From positions 248,001-312,000 of the forward strand of contig NZ_SMLM01000002.1 in NCBI RefSeq assembly GCF_004682015.1: 64,000 bases of DNA, given 5' to 3'. A model generated the notes under the pieces. That model was not told the DNA's origin and made no database searches. It saw only the letters and a program-made list of their open reading frames with translations. This document shows positions 7,337 to 15,619 of this stretch, in pieces. The position numbers and the translations under genes were made by a program. The DNA is from Ramlibacter henchirensis. Its GTDB lineage: Bacteria > Pseudomonadota > Gammaproteobacteria > Burkholderiales > Burkholderiaceae_C. Every line of letters begins with the position of its first letter. The first letter of the stretch is position 1.

Positions 7337-8254
7337 ATGTCCGCCGCCGCCCTGCCCTGGATCTGGATCCCCATCGTCCTGTGGGCGGCGCTCGCGCAAA
7401 CCGCGCGCAATGCGGCCCAGCGCTCGCTGGTCGCCCGGGCCGGAACGCTCGGCGCGACGCTGGCGCGCTTCCTCTATGGCCTGCCGTTCGCCGCCGCCTG
7501 GGTGGCGTTGCTGCACCTGCTGCCGGGCACGGCCGCGCCGGTGCCGCAGTTCAACGCGGCGTGGGTGGGCTGGCTGCTGCTCGGCGCCGTGAGCCAGCTC
7601 GCGGCCACGGCCTTCCTGCTGGCGGCGATGAAGCAGCGCAGCTTCGTCGTCGGCGTGGCGTTCTCCAAGACCGATGCCTTGCAGGTCGCACTGTTCGCGA
7701 CGCTGTTCCTGCGCGAACTGCCGGGCTGGGCGACGCTGCTGGCGATCGCACTCGCGACGGCGGGCGTGGTGCTGCTTTCGCTGCCGGTCAAGGGCGCGGC
7801 GAAGGTCGAATGGACCGGCAGCGCGGCGCTTTGGGGACTGGCCTCGGGGGCGGGCTTCGCCATGTCCGCGGTGGGCTATCGCGGCGCGGCGCTCGCCTTG
7901 CCGGACGTTTCACCTTGGATGTCGGGCGCGTGGGGCGTGCTGTGCGCGCAGGCGGCGCAGACGCTGCTGCTGGGCGGCTGGCTCGCCTGGCGGTCGCCCG
8001 ATTCGCTGCGCGCGATCGCCGCCGCCGGGCGCGTGTCCACCGCCGCGGGGTTGATGGGCGCGCTGGCTTCCATCGGCTGGTTCACCGCCTTCGCGCTCAC
8101 CACCGCGGCCAACGTGCGCACGCTGGGACTGGCCGAAGTGGTGTTCAGCTACCTGGTGTCGCACCGCCTCCTGCGCGAGAAGATCGCGCCGGTGGAGAGG
8201 CTGGGATTGGCGCTGGTGGTCGCGGGGCTGCTGGCGATGTTCGCGACGCTCTGA
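7337..8254 (+). CDS. EamA/DMT-superfamily transporter
   Basis: The start at 7337 gives 305 residues with about ten hydrophobic segments in two similar halves, as in the drug/metabolite transporter superfamily. The first half shows the conserved pattern RNAAQRSLV in a loop and AVSQLAATAFLLAAMKQRSFVVGVAFSKT; the second half ends with AEVVFSYLVSHRLLREKI and a final helix, which is the typical EamA end. It would export or import a small metabolite through the inner membrane; the substrate is unknown. It follows the methyltransferase gene by 31 bases on the same strand, so co-transcription is likely. Confidence 0.85.
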   Translation: MSAAALPWIWIPIVLWAALAQTARNAAQRSLVARAGTLGATLARFLYGLPFAAAWVALLHLLPGTAAPVPQFNAAWVGWLLLGAVSQLAATAFLLAAMKQRSFVVGVAFSKTDALQVALFATLFLRELPGWATLLAIALATAGVVLLSLPVKGAAKVEWTGSAALWGLASGAGFAMSAVGYRGAALALPDVSPWMSGAWGVLCAQAAQTLLLGGWLAWRSPDSLRAIAAAGRVSTAAGLMGALASIGWFTAFALTTAANVRTLGLAEVVFSYLVSHRLLREKIAPVERLGLALVVAGLLAMFATL

Positions 8255-8389
8255 ACGGCGACCCGAAGGCCTCCTCTTGCCGCTGGGGCTCGCGACCGCG
8301 CCCCACGAGAGCGGTCGGCCGGCTCCTACAGCCCGCGCCGGGGCTTTCGAAAAACACTGGGCTCACGTTCCCATTGCCGGGGTCGCATC

Positions 8390-8713
8390 GTGCAAGAACT
8401 GGAATTTCGCACCCTCCTCTACCGGTACTTCTTCTTCGGCTGGCTGTTCAAGGACGTCACCCGCGGCACCCTGTTCGAGCGCGCGGCCGCGTGGCGCTAC
8501 AACCGCGAGCAGGCCCGCTGGCTGCCGCTGTACCTGCGCCGCTGGATGTGGTGGGGGCTGGCCTTCTACGGCCTGGGGGGCGTGGTGGAGATGATCCTGG
8601 AGTCGCCGGTGCTCTCGCTGCTGTTCTACGTGCCCAGCGCGCTCAGCGTGCCGGTGAGCGCCGTCACCGTGGCCGCGTGGATCGGCCTGAAGGCTCTCCC
8701 CGGGCCGTTGTGA
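8390..8713 (+). CDS. Small membrane protein, function unknown
   Basis: The protein has 107 residues and appears to start with GTG at 8390. The N-terminal half is aromatic and basic (TLLYRYFFFGWLFKDV), followed by hydrophobic segments at about residues 50-75 and 78-102. It is probably an inner membrane protein with two helices. No family is recognised. A perfect 10-bp stem-loop follows the stop codon. Confidence 0.6.
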   Translation: MQELEFRTLLYRYFFFGWLFKDVTRGTLFERAAAWRYNREQARWLPLYLRRWMWWGLAFYGLGGVVEMILESPVLSLLFYVPSALSVPVSAVTVAAWIGLKALPGPL

Positions 8714-8716
8714 AGG

Positions 8717-8740
8717 CCGCCGCGCCAGGCGGCGCGGCGG
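8717..8740. terminator. Stem-loop between convergent genes
   Basis: CCGCCGCGCC (8717-8726) and GGCGCGGCGG (8731-8740) form a perfect 10-bp stem with an AGGC loop between the convergent genes ending at 8713 and 8750. There is no T-tract, so it may only stabilise the 3' ends. Confidence 0.5.
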
Positions 8741-8749
8741 ACCGGGGCA

Positions 8750-9274
8750 TCAGAGCCTGGAGAGGTCGGTGATCGCGTCGACCACCATCGAGGTGCCCAC
8801 TGCGATCAACAGGATGTCGGCCGCGACGCGGACGTACTTGTGGCCGACCGGCGGCGGCGGCAGCTGCACCAGGACCTGGGACGGCACGGGGTAATGGACC
8901 ACCGCGGTCGGCAGCGGCTGGCCCACGTTGTACTTCTTCGCCTGTCCGGGCGGCATGCAGCCGTTGCCCTTCTTGGCCAGCCCGGGCGGACAGCCCTTCC
9001 CGCCACCGTAGCTCTCGCCCCAGGAGACGCGGATCGCCTGGCGGTCGCGGTCGTTGAAGTAACCGCCGACGCGCGCCTCGCGGTGGCCGCCGCCCTTCTT
9101 CTCATGCTTGTGGGCATGCTTGCCGCCGCCGTCGTGGTCCTTGCCACCCCCCTTGTGCTTGTGACTTCCACCGCCGCCCCAGTCGGGCTTTTCTGCCAGG
9201 GCCGGGCTGCCGAGCGCCAGGACCAGGGCTGCCAGCAGCCCCGCGCACCAGGTCTTGTGGTCGATTTGCTTCAT
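8750..9274 (-). CDS. CigR/RcnB-like periplasmic protein
   Basis: The start at 9274 has an excellent ribosome binding site (AGGAGG). The 174-residue protein has a signal peptide ending in PALA, a histidine-, glycine- and lysine-rich region (about residues 28-65) that could bind metal, then the conserved core GKGCPPGLAKKGNGCMPPG, the segment VGQPLP, and a C-terminal VRVAADILLIAVGTSMVVDAI. This order is characteristic of the CigR/RcnB family; CigR is described as an anti-virulence regulator and RcnB as a periplasmic nickel/cobalt homeostasis protein. A 7-bp inverted repeat lies in its upstream region (9313-9332). Confidence 0.75.
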   Translation of the reverse strand: MKQIDHKTWCAGLLAALVLALGSPALAEKPDWGGGGSHKHKGGGKDHDGGGKHAHKHEKKGGGHREARVGGYFNDRDRQAIRVSWGESYGGGKGCPPGLAKKGNGCMPPGQAKKYNVGQPLPTAVVHYPVPSQVLVQLPPPPVGHKYVRVAADILLIAVGTSMVVDAITDLSRL

Positions 9275-9312
9275 TCGCTCCTCCTCGGGAAGACGGGAAC
9301 ACTCCCAAGGCG

Positions 9313-9332
9313 CCACTGTGGCTCAACAGTGG
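9313..9332. promoter_or_regulatory. Inverted repeat, possible operator of the CigR-like gene
   Basis: CCACTGT (9313-9319) and ACAGTGG (9326-9332) form a perfect 7-bp inverted repeat with a 6-base spacer, 39-58 bases upstream of the start at 9274. The binding protein is unknown. Confidence 0.35.
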
Positions 9333-9390
9333 ACAGCCCCGCGTGAAGCAGGCGCGAAAAACGTGAAAAAAAGCAGCGGTTTTGCGGCGA

Positions 9391-10944
9391 TCAGACAGCC
9401 GCCAGGGCCGGCGCGACCGCCGTCTTGCCCAGCCCGAGCCTCTCCGGCGAGATGTACTGCTGCCGGTAGATCTCGAAAGGCATGGAGTCGCGCGCCTCGA
9501 TGTCGCGCTGCTCCTGCAGCGACTGCTGGCTCAGGGCATCGAAGCGCGCCTGCTGCGCACTGCTGAACGGCAGCGACAGCAGCTTGTTGTGCGTCTGCAG
9601 GGAGTGCGCACGGGTGAAGCCGATGAAGGAGTCGGCGTGGTCGCGCGCCATCACCTCCAGCACGCGGGCCGAAGGCAGCAGGGCCGGGTCGGCGAGCATC
9701 GCGCGCGCGGCGCGCAGCGCGTCGGCGTGGTCGCTGGCGCCATGGGCCGCATCCAGCGCCGCCGCGGCCGGCGCGAAGGCGTCCAGCAGTTCCTCGGCCC
9801 ACTCCGTCAGGTGGACTTCGCCGCGGCCGCGTTCGAGCTTCAGGCCCGGCTGGCGGCCGAAGGCCGCGGTGCGGTGCTGGTTGCGGCCGATCTGCGCGAT
9901 CTCCGCCGGCGTGTCCGGCGGGCTGTCGGCCAGCAGGCAGTGCAGCAGGAACACGTCGAGGAATCGCAGCGTGGTCGCCTTGATGCCGACCGGCACGAAA
10001 GGGTCCAGGTCGAGCAGGCGCACCTCGATGTATTCGACGCCGCGCTCGCGCAGCGCATGCAGCGGCCTCTCGCCCGGGAAGATCACGCGCTTCGGGCGGA
10101 TCGGCCCGTAGAACTCGTTCTCGATCTGCAGCAGGCTGGTGGCCAGCTGGTTGTACTCGCCGCCGGGGTTCGTGATGCCCACCGCTTCGTACGCGGGGTA
10201 CGGGCGGGTGAGCGCCTCCTGCAGCGATGCCGCGTAGCCGTCCAGTCCGTTGTAGCTGACCGCCAGGCTGGCCTGCGCGTCGCTCTGGTAGCCCAGGCGG
10301 CCCATGCGAAGCGACGTGCCCCAGGGCATGAACATCGTGCCTTCGCCCAGCGCCTGCAGGTCATGCTGGCGGCCCGCGACGAACGACGAGCAGACCGCCG
10401 GCGAGGCGCCGAACAGGTACAGCAGCAGGAAGGCGTGGCGGCGGAAGTTGCGGATGAGCGCGAAGTACTGGTCGCTGCCCACGCCCGGCATGGACCAGTT
10501 GTAGTGGATGCCCGAGATGGTCTGCATGCGCCGGCCGTAGCGGTGCGCCAGCCCCATGCGGTAGACGCTCTTGGCGCGCCCGACGTTGGACGAGCCGTAG
10601 CGGCCGATCGGAATCGTCTCGTCGGCCGGCAGGTTGCACGGCATGCTGGAGACCCACAGCATCTCGTCGCCGAGCGCGCGCACCACGTACTGGTGGATGC
10701 GCAGCAGTTCCTCCAGGCAGGTCTCGGGCGTGGCATGCACGCCGGTGATCAGCTCGAGCTGCGACTCGCTGTAGTCGGTGGTGATGTGCGGATGCGTGAG
10801 CGCGGAACCCAGCGCGGCCGGATGCGGCGTGAGCGCCAGCGTGCCGGCCCGCGTGGCCCTGAGGCTTTCCTTCTCGATGCCGCGGCGGATGCCCCGCAGC
10901 CGCTCGGCGGCAATCTGGTTGAGGGCGTCTTGCAGTCGGCTCAT
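9391..10944 (-). CDS. gshA: Glutamate-cysteine ligase
   Basis: The protein has 517 residues from the ATG at 10944, close to the 518 of E. coli GshA. It catalyses ATP-dependent joining of glutamate and cysteine, the first step of glutathione synthesis. Conserved features include GIEKESLR near the N-terminus, TTDYSESQLELIT with the metal- and substrate-binding glutamates, the central VYRMGLAHRYGRRMQTISGIHYNWS, and NEFYGPIRPKR. The order matches class I (gamma-proteobacterial type) enzymes. It reads leftward and ends 116 bases before the CigR-like gene starts. A longer frame to 10998 exists, but MSRLQDALNQ is the usual start style. Confidence 0.95.
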   Translation of the reverse strand: MSRLQDALNQIAAERLRGIRRGIEKESLRATRAGTLALTPHPAALGSALTHPHITTDYSESQLELITGVHATPETCLEELLRIHQYVVRALGDEMLWVSSMPCNLPADETIPIGRYGSSNVGRAKSVYRMGLAHRYGRRMQTISGIHYNWSMPGVGSDQYFALIRNFRRHAFLLLYLFGASPAVCSSFVAGRQHDLQALGEGTMFMPWGTSLRMGRLGYQSDAQASLAVSYNGLDGYAASLQEALTRPYPAYEAVGITNPGGEYNQLATSLLQIENEFYGPIRPKRVIFPGERPLHALRERGVEYIEVRLLDLDPFVPVGIKATTLRFLDVFLLHCLLADSPPDTPAEIAQIGRNQHRTAAFGRQPGLKLERGRGEVHLTEWAEELLDAFAPAAAALDAAHGASDHADALRAARAMLADPALLPSARVLEVMARDHADSFIGFTRAHSLQTHNKLLSLPFSSAQQARFDALSQQSLQEQRDIEARDSMPFEIYRQQYISPERLGLGKTAVAPALAAV

Positions 10945-11094
10945 GGGATCGTTGTTCGCCCTCGGGGACAGGCCGCAGAAGTTAACACCTTTGGGCAATT
11001 CCTGCAGCGCACGCCGGAATCGCGGATGCGCTAGGCGTCCCTCATCCGGATGGCGCCTGCGCCGGTCGCGCGCAGGTGGGCTGGCAACCGCGCG

Positions 11095-11766
11095 TCAATC
11101 GCGCGCCAGCACCTTGAGCAGCCAGGCGTTGAGGTCCTCGATCTCCTCCAGGCACACCGAATGCGCCATCGGGTACTCGTGCCAGCTCACGTCGTAACCC
11201 ATCGCGCGCAGCAGCTCGCAGGACTCGCGGCCGCGCTGCGGCGCCACGACGTTGTCGTAGGTTCCATGCGCCATGAAGATCGGCGTGAGCGCATTGGCGT
11301 CGCTGCGCTCGGCCGTGGTCGTGGCGGCCAGCGGCACGTAGCCCGAGAGCCCGACGATGCCCGCCAGCCTCTCGGCATGCCGCAGGCCGGTCAGCAGCGC
11401 CATCGCGCAACCTTGCGAAAAGCCGGCCAGCACGATGCGCGACGCCGGCATGCCGCGCGACTTCTCGCGTGCGAGCAGCGCCTCCACAGCGGTGAGCGAG
11501 CTGCGCAGCCCGGCCTCGTCCTCGCGCCGCACGAGGTCGGCGCCGAGGATGTCGTACCAGGCCCGCATGCGGTAGCCGTTGTTGATCGTCACCGGCATCA
11601 CCGGCGCGTGCGGAAAGACGAAGCGCACCGGCCCGACGGGCTGCAGGCGCAGCTGGCTGGCGATCGGCACGAAGTCGTTGCCGTCGGCGCCCAGGCCGTG
11701 CAGCACGATGACGGTCGCGGACGGCTGCGGCGCGGTCTCGATCTCGATGGCGTCGAGCAGGCTCAT
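11095..11766 (-). CDS. Carboxylesterase/phospholipase of the EstB type
   Basis: This 223-residue alpha/beta hydrolase has the oxyanion motif LHGLGADGNDF at the front, the nucleophile motif LAGFSQGCAMAL with the catalytic serine, the acid in AHGTYDNVV, and the histidine in PMAHSVCLEE. This is the standard layout of the carboxylesterase/acyl-protein thioesterase family, and the length is typical. It would hydrolyse short-chain esters or acyl groups in the cytoplasm. It is divergent from the HPF-like gene at 11872, with the GTCCTACA box between them. Confidence 0.9.
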   Translation of the reverse strand: MSLLDAIEIETAPQPSATVIVLHGLGADGNDFVPIASQLRLQPVGPVRFVFPHAPVMPVTINNGYRMRAWYDILGADLVRREDEAGLRSSLTAVEALLAREKSRGMPASRIVLAGFSQGCAMALLTGLRHAERLAGIVGLSGYVPLAATTTAERSDANALTPIFMAHGTYDNVVAPQRGRESCELLRAMGYDVSWHEYPMAHSVCLEEIEDLNAWLLKVLARD

Positions 11767-11805
11767 GTGAGGGGAAAGGGACGTCTGAACGAAGGGGCCG
11801 CCATT

Positions 11806-11851
11806 GTCCTACACCCCATGCGCAGCCGTGTGGCCACACTGGCCTGGAGCA
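11806..11851 (+). promoter_or_regulatory. GTCCTACA box upstream of the HPF/RaiA-like gene
   Basis: GTCCTACA (11806-11813) lies 59 bases before the start codon at 11872, in the orientation of that gene. A weak partner, CCTGGAGCA, begins at 11843, 37 bases after the box; this spacing differs from the 49-51 seen elsewhere, so the promoter call is weaker. Confidence 0.35.
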
Positions 11852-11871
11852 AGCATGAAAGGAAGCGTGCA

Positions 11872-12234
11872 ATGCAGGTTCAGGTGAACACGAGCAACGG
11901 TATCGAGAACAAGGAAAGCCTGGAGCGCTGGGCGAGCGACTTCCTCAACGACTCGCTGGACCGTTTCGGCCAGGACATCACGCGCATCGAGGTCCAGCTG
12001 CGCGACACCAACAGCGGCAAGAAGGGCGCGGACGACAAGCGCTGCACGCTGGAAGCGCGCATCGCGGGACGCGACCCGGTGGCGGTCACGCACCACGCGC
12101 CTTCGCAGGACGAAGCCGTCCGGGGTGCGACGACGAAGCTGATCCACGCGCTGGAGCACACGCTGGGCAAGCTCGACCGGCACCAGCATCGCGGCCGCGA
12201 CACCATCCGCCGCGACCCGACATCGGTCCTGTAG
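11872..12234 (+). CDS. HPF/RaiA-family ribosome-associated protein
   Basis: The start at 11872 gives 120 residues. The sequence follows the ribosome hibernation factor fold: an N-terminal strand VQVNTSNGIE, a helix ending RWASDFLNDSLDRF, strand DITRIEVQLRDTN, strand CTLEARIAGRDPVAVTHHAP and a final helix DEAVRGATTKLIHALEHTLGKL. It lacks the C-terminal dimerisation domain of long HPF. Such proteins bind the 30S subunit and stall or store ribosomes under stress. The GTCCTACA box upstream fits a stress role. A likely relative is the RaiA-like protein of other Burkholderiales. Confidence 0.85.
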   Translation: MQVQVNTSNGIENKESLERWASDFLNDSLDRFGQDITRIEVQLRDTNSGKKGADDKRCTLEARIAGRDPVAVTHHAPSQDEAVRGATTKLIHALEHTLGKLDRHQHRGRDTIRRDPTSVL

Positions 12235-12393
12235 CGGCCGTCAGTACGCCACCGGCGCGCTGTAGCGCGCGTCGCGGTGCCAGTCCCACCAAGTCTCCTG
12301 CGCGGCGCGCGATCGCTGCGCGGGGGCCGTGTGCGTCCGTGCGCCATCTCGATCTACGATCCGCCCGTTCAACATGCAACGGAGGTTCTGGAC

Positions 12394-13206
12394 ATGGCCA
12401 TGGACGTGATCGACTACGAGATCCGCGGTGCGGAGATGCAGTTCGTCGAGGTGGAACTCGACCCGGGCGAGGCCGCGATCGGCGAGGCGGGCAGCATGAT
12501 GTTCATGGACGCCGGCATCGCGATGGACACGGTGTTCGGCGACGGCAGCGCGCAGCAGGGCGGCCTGTTCGGCAAGCTGCTCGGCGCGGGCAAGCGGCTG
12601 GTGACGGGCGAATCGCTGTTCACCACGATCTACAGCAACAACTCGGGCACCAGGCAGCGCGTGGCGTTCGCCGCGCCCTACCCCGGCAAGATCCTGCCGA
12701 TGGACCTGCGCCAGCTGGGCGGCACGCTCATCTGCCAGAAGGACGCGTTCCTGTGCGCCGCCCGCGGCGTGTCGCTGGGTATCGCGGTCCAGCAGCGCCT
12801 GTCCGCCGGCTTCTTCGGCGGCGAGGGGTTCATCATGCAGAAGCTCGACGGCGACGGTCTCGCCTTCGTGCATGCCGGGGGCACCGTCGTGCGGCGCGAA
12901 CTGCAGGCCGGCCAGACGCTGCTGGTGGACACCGGCTGCGTGGTCGCGTACACGCCCAGCACCAGCTTCGAGATCCAGTACGTCGGCAAGATCAAGACTG
13001 CGCTCTTCGGCGGCGAAGGCCTGTTCTTCGCGAAGCTCTCGGGCCCGGGCACGGTCTGGCTGCAGAGCCTGCCGTTCTCGCGCCTGGCCTCGCGAGTGTT
13101 CGCCGCCGCGCCGCAACGCGGCGGCTCCCGCGAGGAGGGTTCGGCGCTCGGCGGCTTCGGCGCGGGCGGGCTGCTCGGGGGCGTGCTGGGCGGCGACGAC
13201 GAATGA
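12394..13206 (+). CDS. TIGR00266/AIM24-family protein
   Basis: The ATG at 12394 is preceded by GGAGG and gives 270 residues. The sequence [31 protein letters not shown] at the front, split here by rough positions 4-35, is diagnostic of the TIGR00266 (AIM24, formerly DUF124) family, as are the later segments [14 protein letters not shown] and [21 protein letters not shown]. The fold is a beta-helix-like trimer. The function in bacteria is not established; the mitochondrial relative AIM24 helps inner membrane organisation. The C-terminus is glycine-rich ([12 protein letters not shown]). Confidence 0.88.
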   Translation: MAMDVIDYEIRGAEMQFVEVELDPGEAAIGEAGSMMFMDAGIAMDTVFGDGSAQQGGLFGKLLGAGKRLVTGESLFTTIYSNNSGTRQRVAFAAPYPGKILPMDLRQLGGTLICQKDAFLCAARGVSLGIAVQQRLSAGFFGGEGFIMQKLDGDGLAFVHAGGTVVRRELQAGQTLLVDTGCVVAYTPSTSFEIQYVGKIKTALFGGEGLFFAKLSGPGTVWLQSLPFSRLASRVFAAAPQRGGSREEGSALGGFGAGGLLGGVLGGDDE

Positions 13207-13357
13207 CGGGGCGTGATCGTTCGACGCGCGACGCACAAGCTTCTCCTGCTCGACCGTGACGCGAGCACCACACAACGCCGCGGCGCACGCGTATATTGGT
13301 TGCGCGCCCGGCACGCGCGCCGGCGCCGTTCCCTTCCAACCGTACAAGGAGCCCGTG

Positions 13358-13708
13358 ATGAACCTGAAGAAGATGATTTGCCGTGGCCTGGTGGTGTCGA
13401 CGCTCGCGCTGTCCTTCCAGACAGCCGGGGCCGGGATGATCGGTGCGGACCAAGCCGCGCCGGGTGCGGCGCAGACGGATCGCGCAATGGTGCTGGAGGT
13501 GCTGGCCCGCGCGGACACGACTTCGCGGCTGGAAGCGATGGGCGTGGATCCGAACCAGGCGCGCGACCGCGTCGCCGCCATGAGCGACCAGGAGGTCACG
13601 CAGCTCGCTTCCGACATGCGCGAAGCGCCCGCCGGCGCGGATGGCGGCACCGTGCTGCTCGTGCTGGTGATACTGGCCGCGATCTGGTACTTCGGGTTCC
13701 GCCGCTGA
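13358..13708 (+). CDS. PA2779-family small membrane protein
   Basis: The ATG at 13358 follows an AAGGAG site. The 116-residue protein has an N-terminal signal or anchor segment (residues about 7-25), a short helical domain with ARADTTSRLEAMGVDPNQARDRV and the motif MSDQEVTQLA, and a C-terminal transmembrane helix VLLVLVILAAIWYFGF. This layout matches the PA2779 family, which is usually found directly before a PA2778-type cysteine peptidase, as here. A candidate -10 box (TATATT, 13292-13297) lies upstream. The molecular role is unknown. Confidence 0.8.
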   Translation: MNLKKMICRGLVVSTLALSFQTAGAGMIGADQAAPGAAQTDRAMVLEVLARADTTSRLEAMGVDPNQARDRVAAMSDQEVTQLASDMREAPAGADGGTVLLVLVILAAIWYFGFRR

Positions 13709-13743
13709 TGCGCGCCGCCGGACGACCGGCATGCCGCATTCCG

Positions 13744-13771
13744 AAGCCCGCCTGATGCGGGCTTGGTTTTT
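13744..13771 (+). terminator. Terminator-like hairpin overlapping the start of the PA2778-type gene
   Basis: AAGCCCGC (13744-13751) pairs with GCGGGCTT (13757-13764), with loop CTGAT, and is followed by GGTTTTT. The candidate ATG at 13755 sits in the loop and right arm. It looks like the end of the PA2779-type transcript but may act as an attenuator for the next gene. Confidence 0.6.
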
Positions 13772-14732
13772 CGCGCTGCGCGCATCCCTCGCCGCCGTGC
13801 TGGTGCTGGTGGCGGCCGGCTGCGCGCAGATGGTGCCGCAGACGCTGGCGCTGCGCAGCGGCTGGCCGGCCGGCGTGCCGCAGAGCATCCAGCTCGAGGA
13901 CGTCCCCTTCTTCCCGCAGAACGAGTACCAGTGCGGCCCCGCCGCGCTGGCCACCGTGCTGGCCCACACCGGCGTGCCGATCACGCCGGAGCCGCTGGTG
14001 TCGCAGGTGTACGTGCCGGCGCGACGCGGCAGCCTGCAACTGGAGATGCTCGCGGCCGCGCGCCGCAACGGGCGCATCTCGTACGTGCTCGCGCCGCGCT
14101 ACTCCGACCTGCTGCGCGAAGTGGCCGCGGGCAATCCGGTGCTGGTGCTGCAGGACATCGGCGCGCTGTCGCAGCAGTGGCACTACGCCGTCGTCAACGG
14201 ATTCGACTACCCGAGCGGCACGGTCTACCTGCGCTCGGGCACCACGGCGCGGCTGGAGATGCCCTTCACCGCCTTCGAGCGCACCTGGATGAAAAGCGGC
14301 TACTGGGCCATGGTGGTCACGCCGCCCGACCGCATTCCCGTCACGGCCACCGAGGACGCGTGGACCAACGCCGTGCTCGCACTGGCGAGAGTGGCCGACC
14401 CGGAGCGCGTCGCCCTCGCCTTCGCGACCGCGCTTCGCCGCTGGCCCGACAACCTGGCCGCCGCCGTGGGGCTGGCCAACCAGCTGCACGCGCGCGGCGC
14501 TCTGGCGCAGGCCACCGAAGTGCTGCGAGAGGCTCGGCGGCGCCATCCGGCCTCGGCCATCGTCGCCAACAACCTGGCCCAGGTGCTGTCCGACCAGGGC
14601 CAGCAGCGCGAGGCCCTCGCTCTCATCGAGCAGGCCGCTTCCGACCCGCGCAATCCCTTCGCTTCCGAGATCCGCAGCACGCGCGAAACCATCGTCGAGC
14701 GCATGAGGCAGGCCGGCACCGCCACGCGGTAG
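13755..14732 (+). CDS. PA2778-family cysteine peptidase lipoprotein with TPR-like tail
   Basis: From the ATG at 13755 (an ATG at 13731 is also possible) the protein has 325 residues. A signal peptide ends in the lipobox VAAGC. Residues about 40-190 form a papain-like C39-type domain: the catalytic cysteine in NEYQCGPAALATVL and the histidine in QQWHYAVVNGFD are visible. The C-terminal third is helical and TPR-like (NLAAAVGLANQLHARG, NNLAQVLSDQGQQREA). PA2778 proteins are thought to be envelope cysteine peptidases of unknown target. It pairs with the PA2779-type gene 46 bases upstream, and a terminator-like hairpin covers its start. Confidence 0.85.
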   Translation: MRAWFFALRASLAAVLVLVAAGCAQMVPQTLALRSGWPAGVPQSIQLEDVPFFPQNEYQCGPAALATVLAHTGVPITPEPLVSQVYVPARRGSLQLEMLAAARRNGRISYVLAPRYSDLLREVAAGNPVLVLQDIGALSQQWHYAVVNGFDYPSGTVYLRSGTTARLEMPFTAFERTWMKSGYWAMVVTPPDRIPVTATEDAWTNAVLALARVADPERVALAFATALRRWPDNLAAAVGLANQLHARGALAQATEVLREARRRHPASAIVANNLAQVLSDQGQQREALALIEQAASDPRNPFASEIRSTRETIVERMRQAGTATR

Positions 14733-15107
14733 GCCCGAGGACGGCGCGCGGTCCGGGCACGCGCCTACAGCCGCACAAGCAGCCTGCCTGCGGCGTGCGA
14801 CCGGGTCGCTCCCCACACTTCCCCTTGTGCCCGCCGGGTGCCGCGCCACGAGACAGGTATCGGTCTTCCGCGATCCACTGCGAAACGAACGAACATTGTC
14901 CAGCGGCCGCGGTGGGCCATTTACCTTGCCCGCTTCCGCCACCGTGTCGCGCCACACCCGCGACGCGGCGAAAACTCCCCCCGCCGCGTTAGCAACCGCC
15001 CACGCGCGGAGACGTGTTTGCGCACTGCCCGCAGCGCGTTCCGCCTACAACCCGCGCGCGCGCCGCTTCCTACCCTGCATGCATCACCTTCCAGCAGGGA
15101 GCGTCCC
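14733..15107. other. Intergenic region without a supported gene
   Basis: These 375 bases between the peptidase gene and the DUF4864 gene show no convincing short gene and no clear terminator or operator. The last 15 bases hold the ribosome binding site (CAGGGAG) of the next gene. Base composition is like the neighbours. Confidence 0.5.
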
Positions 15108-15551
15108 ATGAACCGGCATTCCGTTCGATTGTTCGCGCTGATCGTCATGGCGCTGGCGGCCCTCGGCGCCCACGTTCGCGCGGTTGCCAGTCCGCTCGCC
15201 GAGCCGGAAGCTTCCCGCGTTCGGGAGGTGATCGTCGCGCAGCTGTCGGCGCTGGCGGTGGACGATGCCGACAAGGCCTTCGAGACCGCCACCCCCGAGG
15301 TGCGCGCGGCCATCGGCAGCTCCAACCGCTTCCTCGCGATGGTGCGAGGCGTCTATCCGATGGTCTACCGCCCCGCTTCCGTCAGCTTCCACAAGCCGCA
15401 AGAGGAAGACGGCAGCGTGCTGCAGCTGGTCGAGATCAAGGACACGGACGACAAGTCCTGGCTCGCGCTGTTCGCGCTAGAACGCCAGCCTGACAGCAGC
15501 TGGCGCATCAGCGGCTGCGTGGTGGCGGAGAACCACTGGCAGTCGATCTGA
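15108..15551 (+). CDS. DUF4864-family secreted protein
   Basis: The start at 15108 gives 147 residues. A signal peptide ends near HVRA. The mature domain shows the DUF4864 pattern: REVIVAQLSALAVDDADKAFETATP, then a segment VRGVYPMVYRPASVSF, and a C-terminal WRISGCVVAENHWQSI. The fold is probably NTF2-like, so it may bind a small ligand in the periplasm. No biochemical role is known. A strong bidirectional terminator follows. Confidence 0.8.
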   Translation: MNRHSVRLFALIVMALAALGAHVRAVASPLAEPEASRVREVIVAQLSALAVDDADKAFETATPEVRAAIGSSNRFLAMVRGVYPMVYRPASVSFHKPQEEDGSVLQLVEIKDTDDKSWLALFALERQPDSSWRISGCVVAENHWQSI

Positions 15552-15574
15552 ACGGGCGGGTGCGCTTGGAAAAA

Positions 15575-15597
15575 AAAGCCGGGTGACGCCCGGCTTT
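15575..15597. terminator. Bidirectional terminator
   Basis: AAAGCCGGG (15575-15583) and CCCGGCTTT (15589-15597) form a perfect 9-bp stem with loop TGACG, flanked by A7 on the left and TCTT on the right. It serves the convergent DUF4864 and L,D-transpeptidase genes. Confidence 0.85.
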
Positions 15598-15619
15598 CTT
15601 CATGGTGCTGCGCGCAGCT

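Noticed and set aside
8323..8330. CTCCTACA before the small membrane protein gene
   Set aside because: The first base differs, no CCTAGAGT-like element is found 49-51 bases on, and the GGCTCCTACAGCC context is more like a REP-type repeat.
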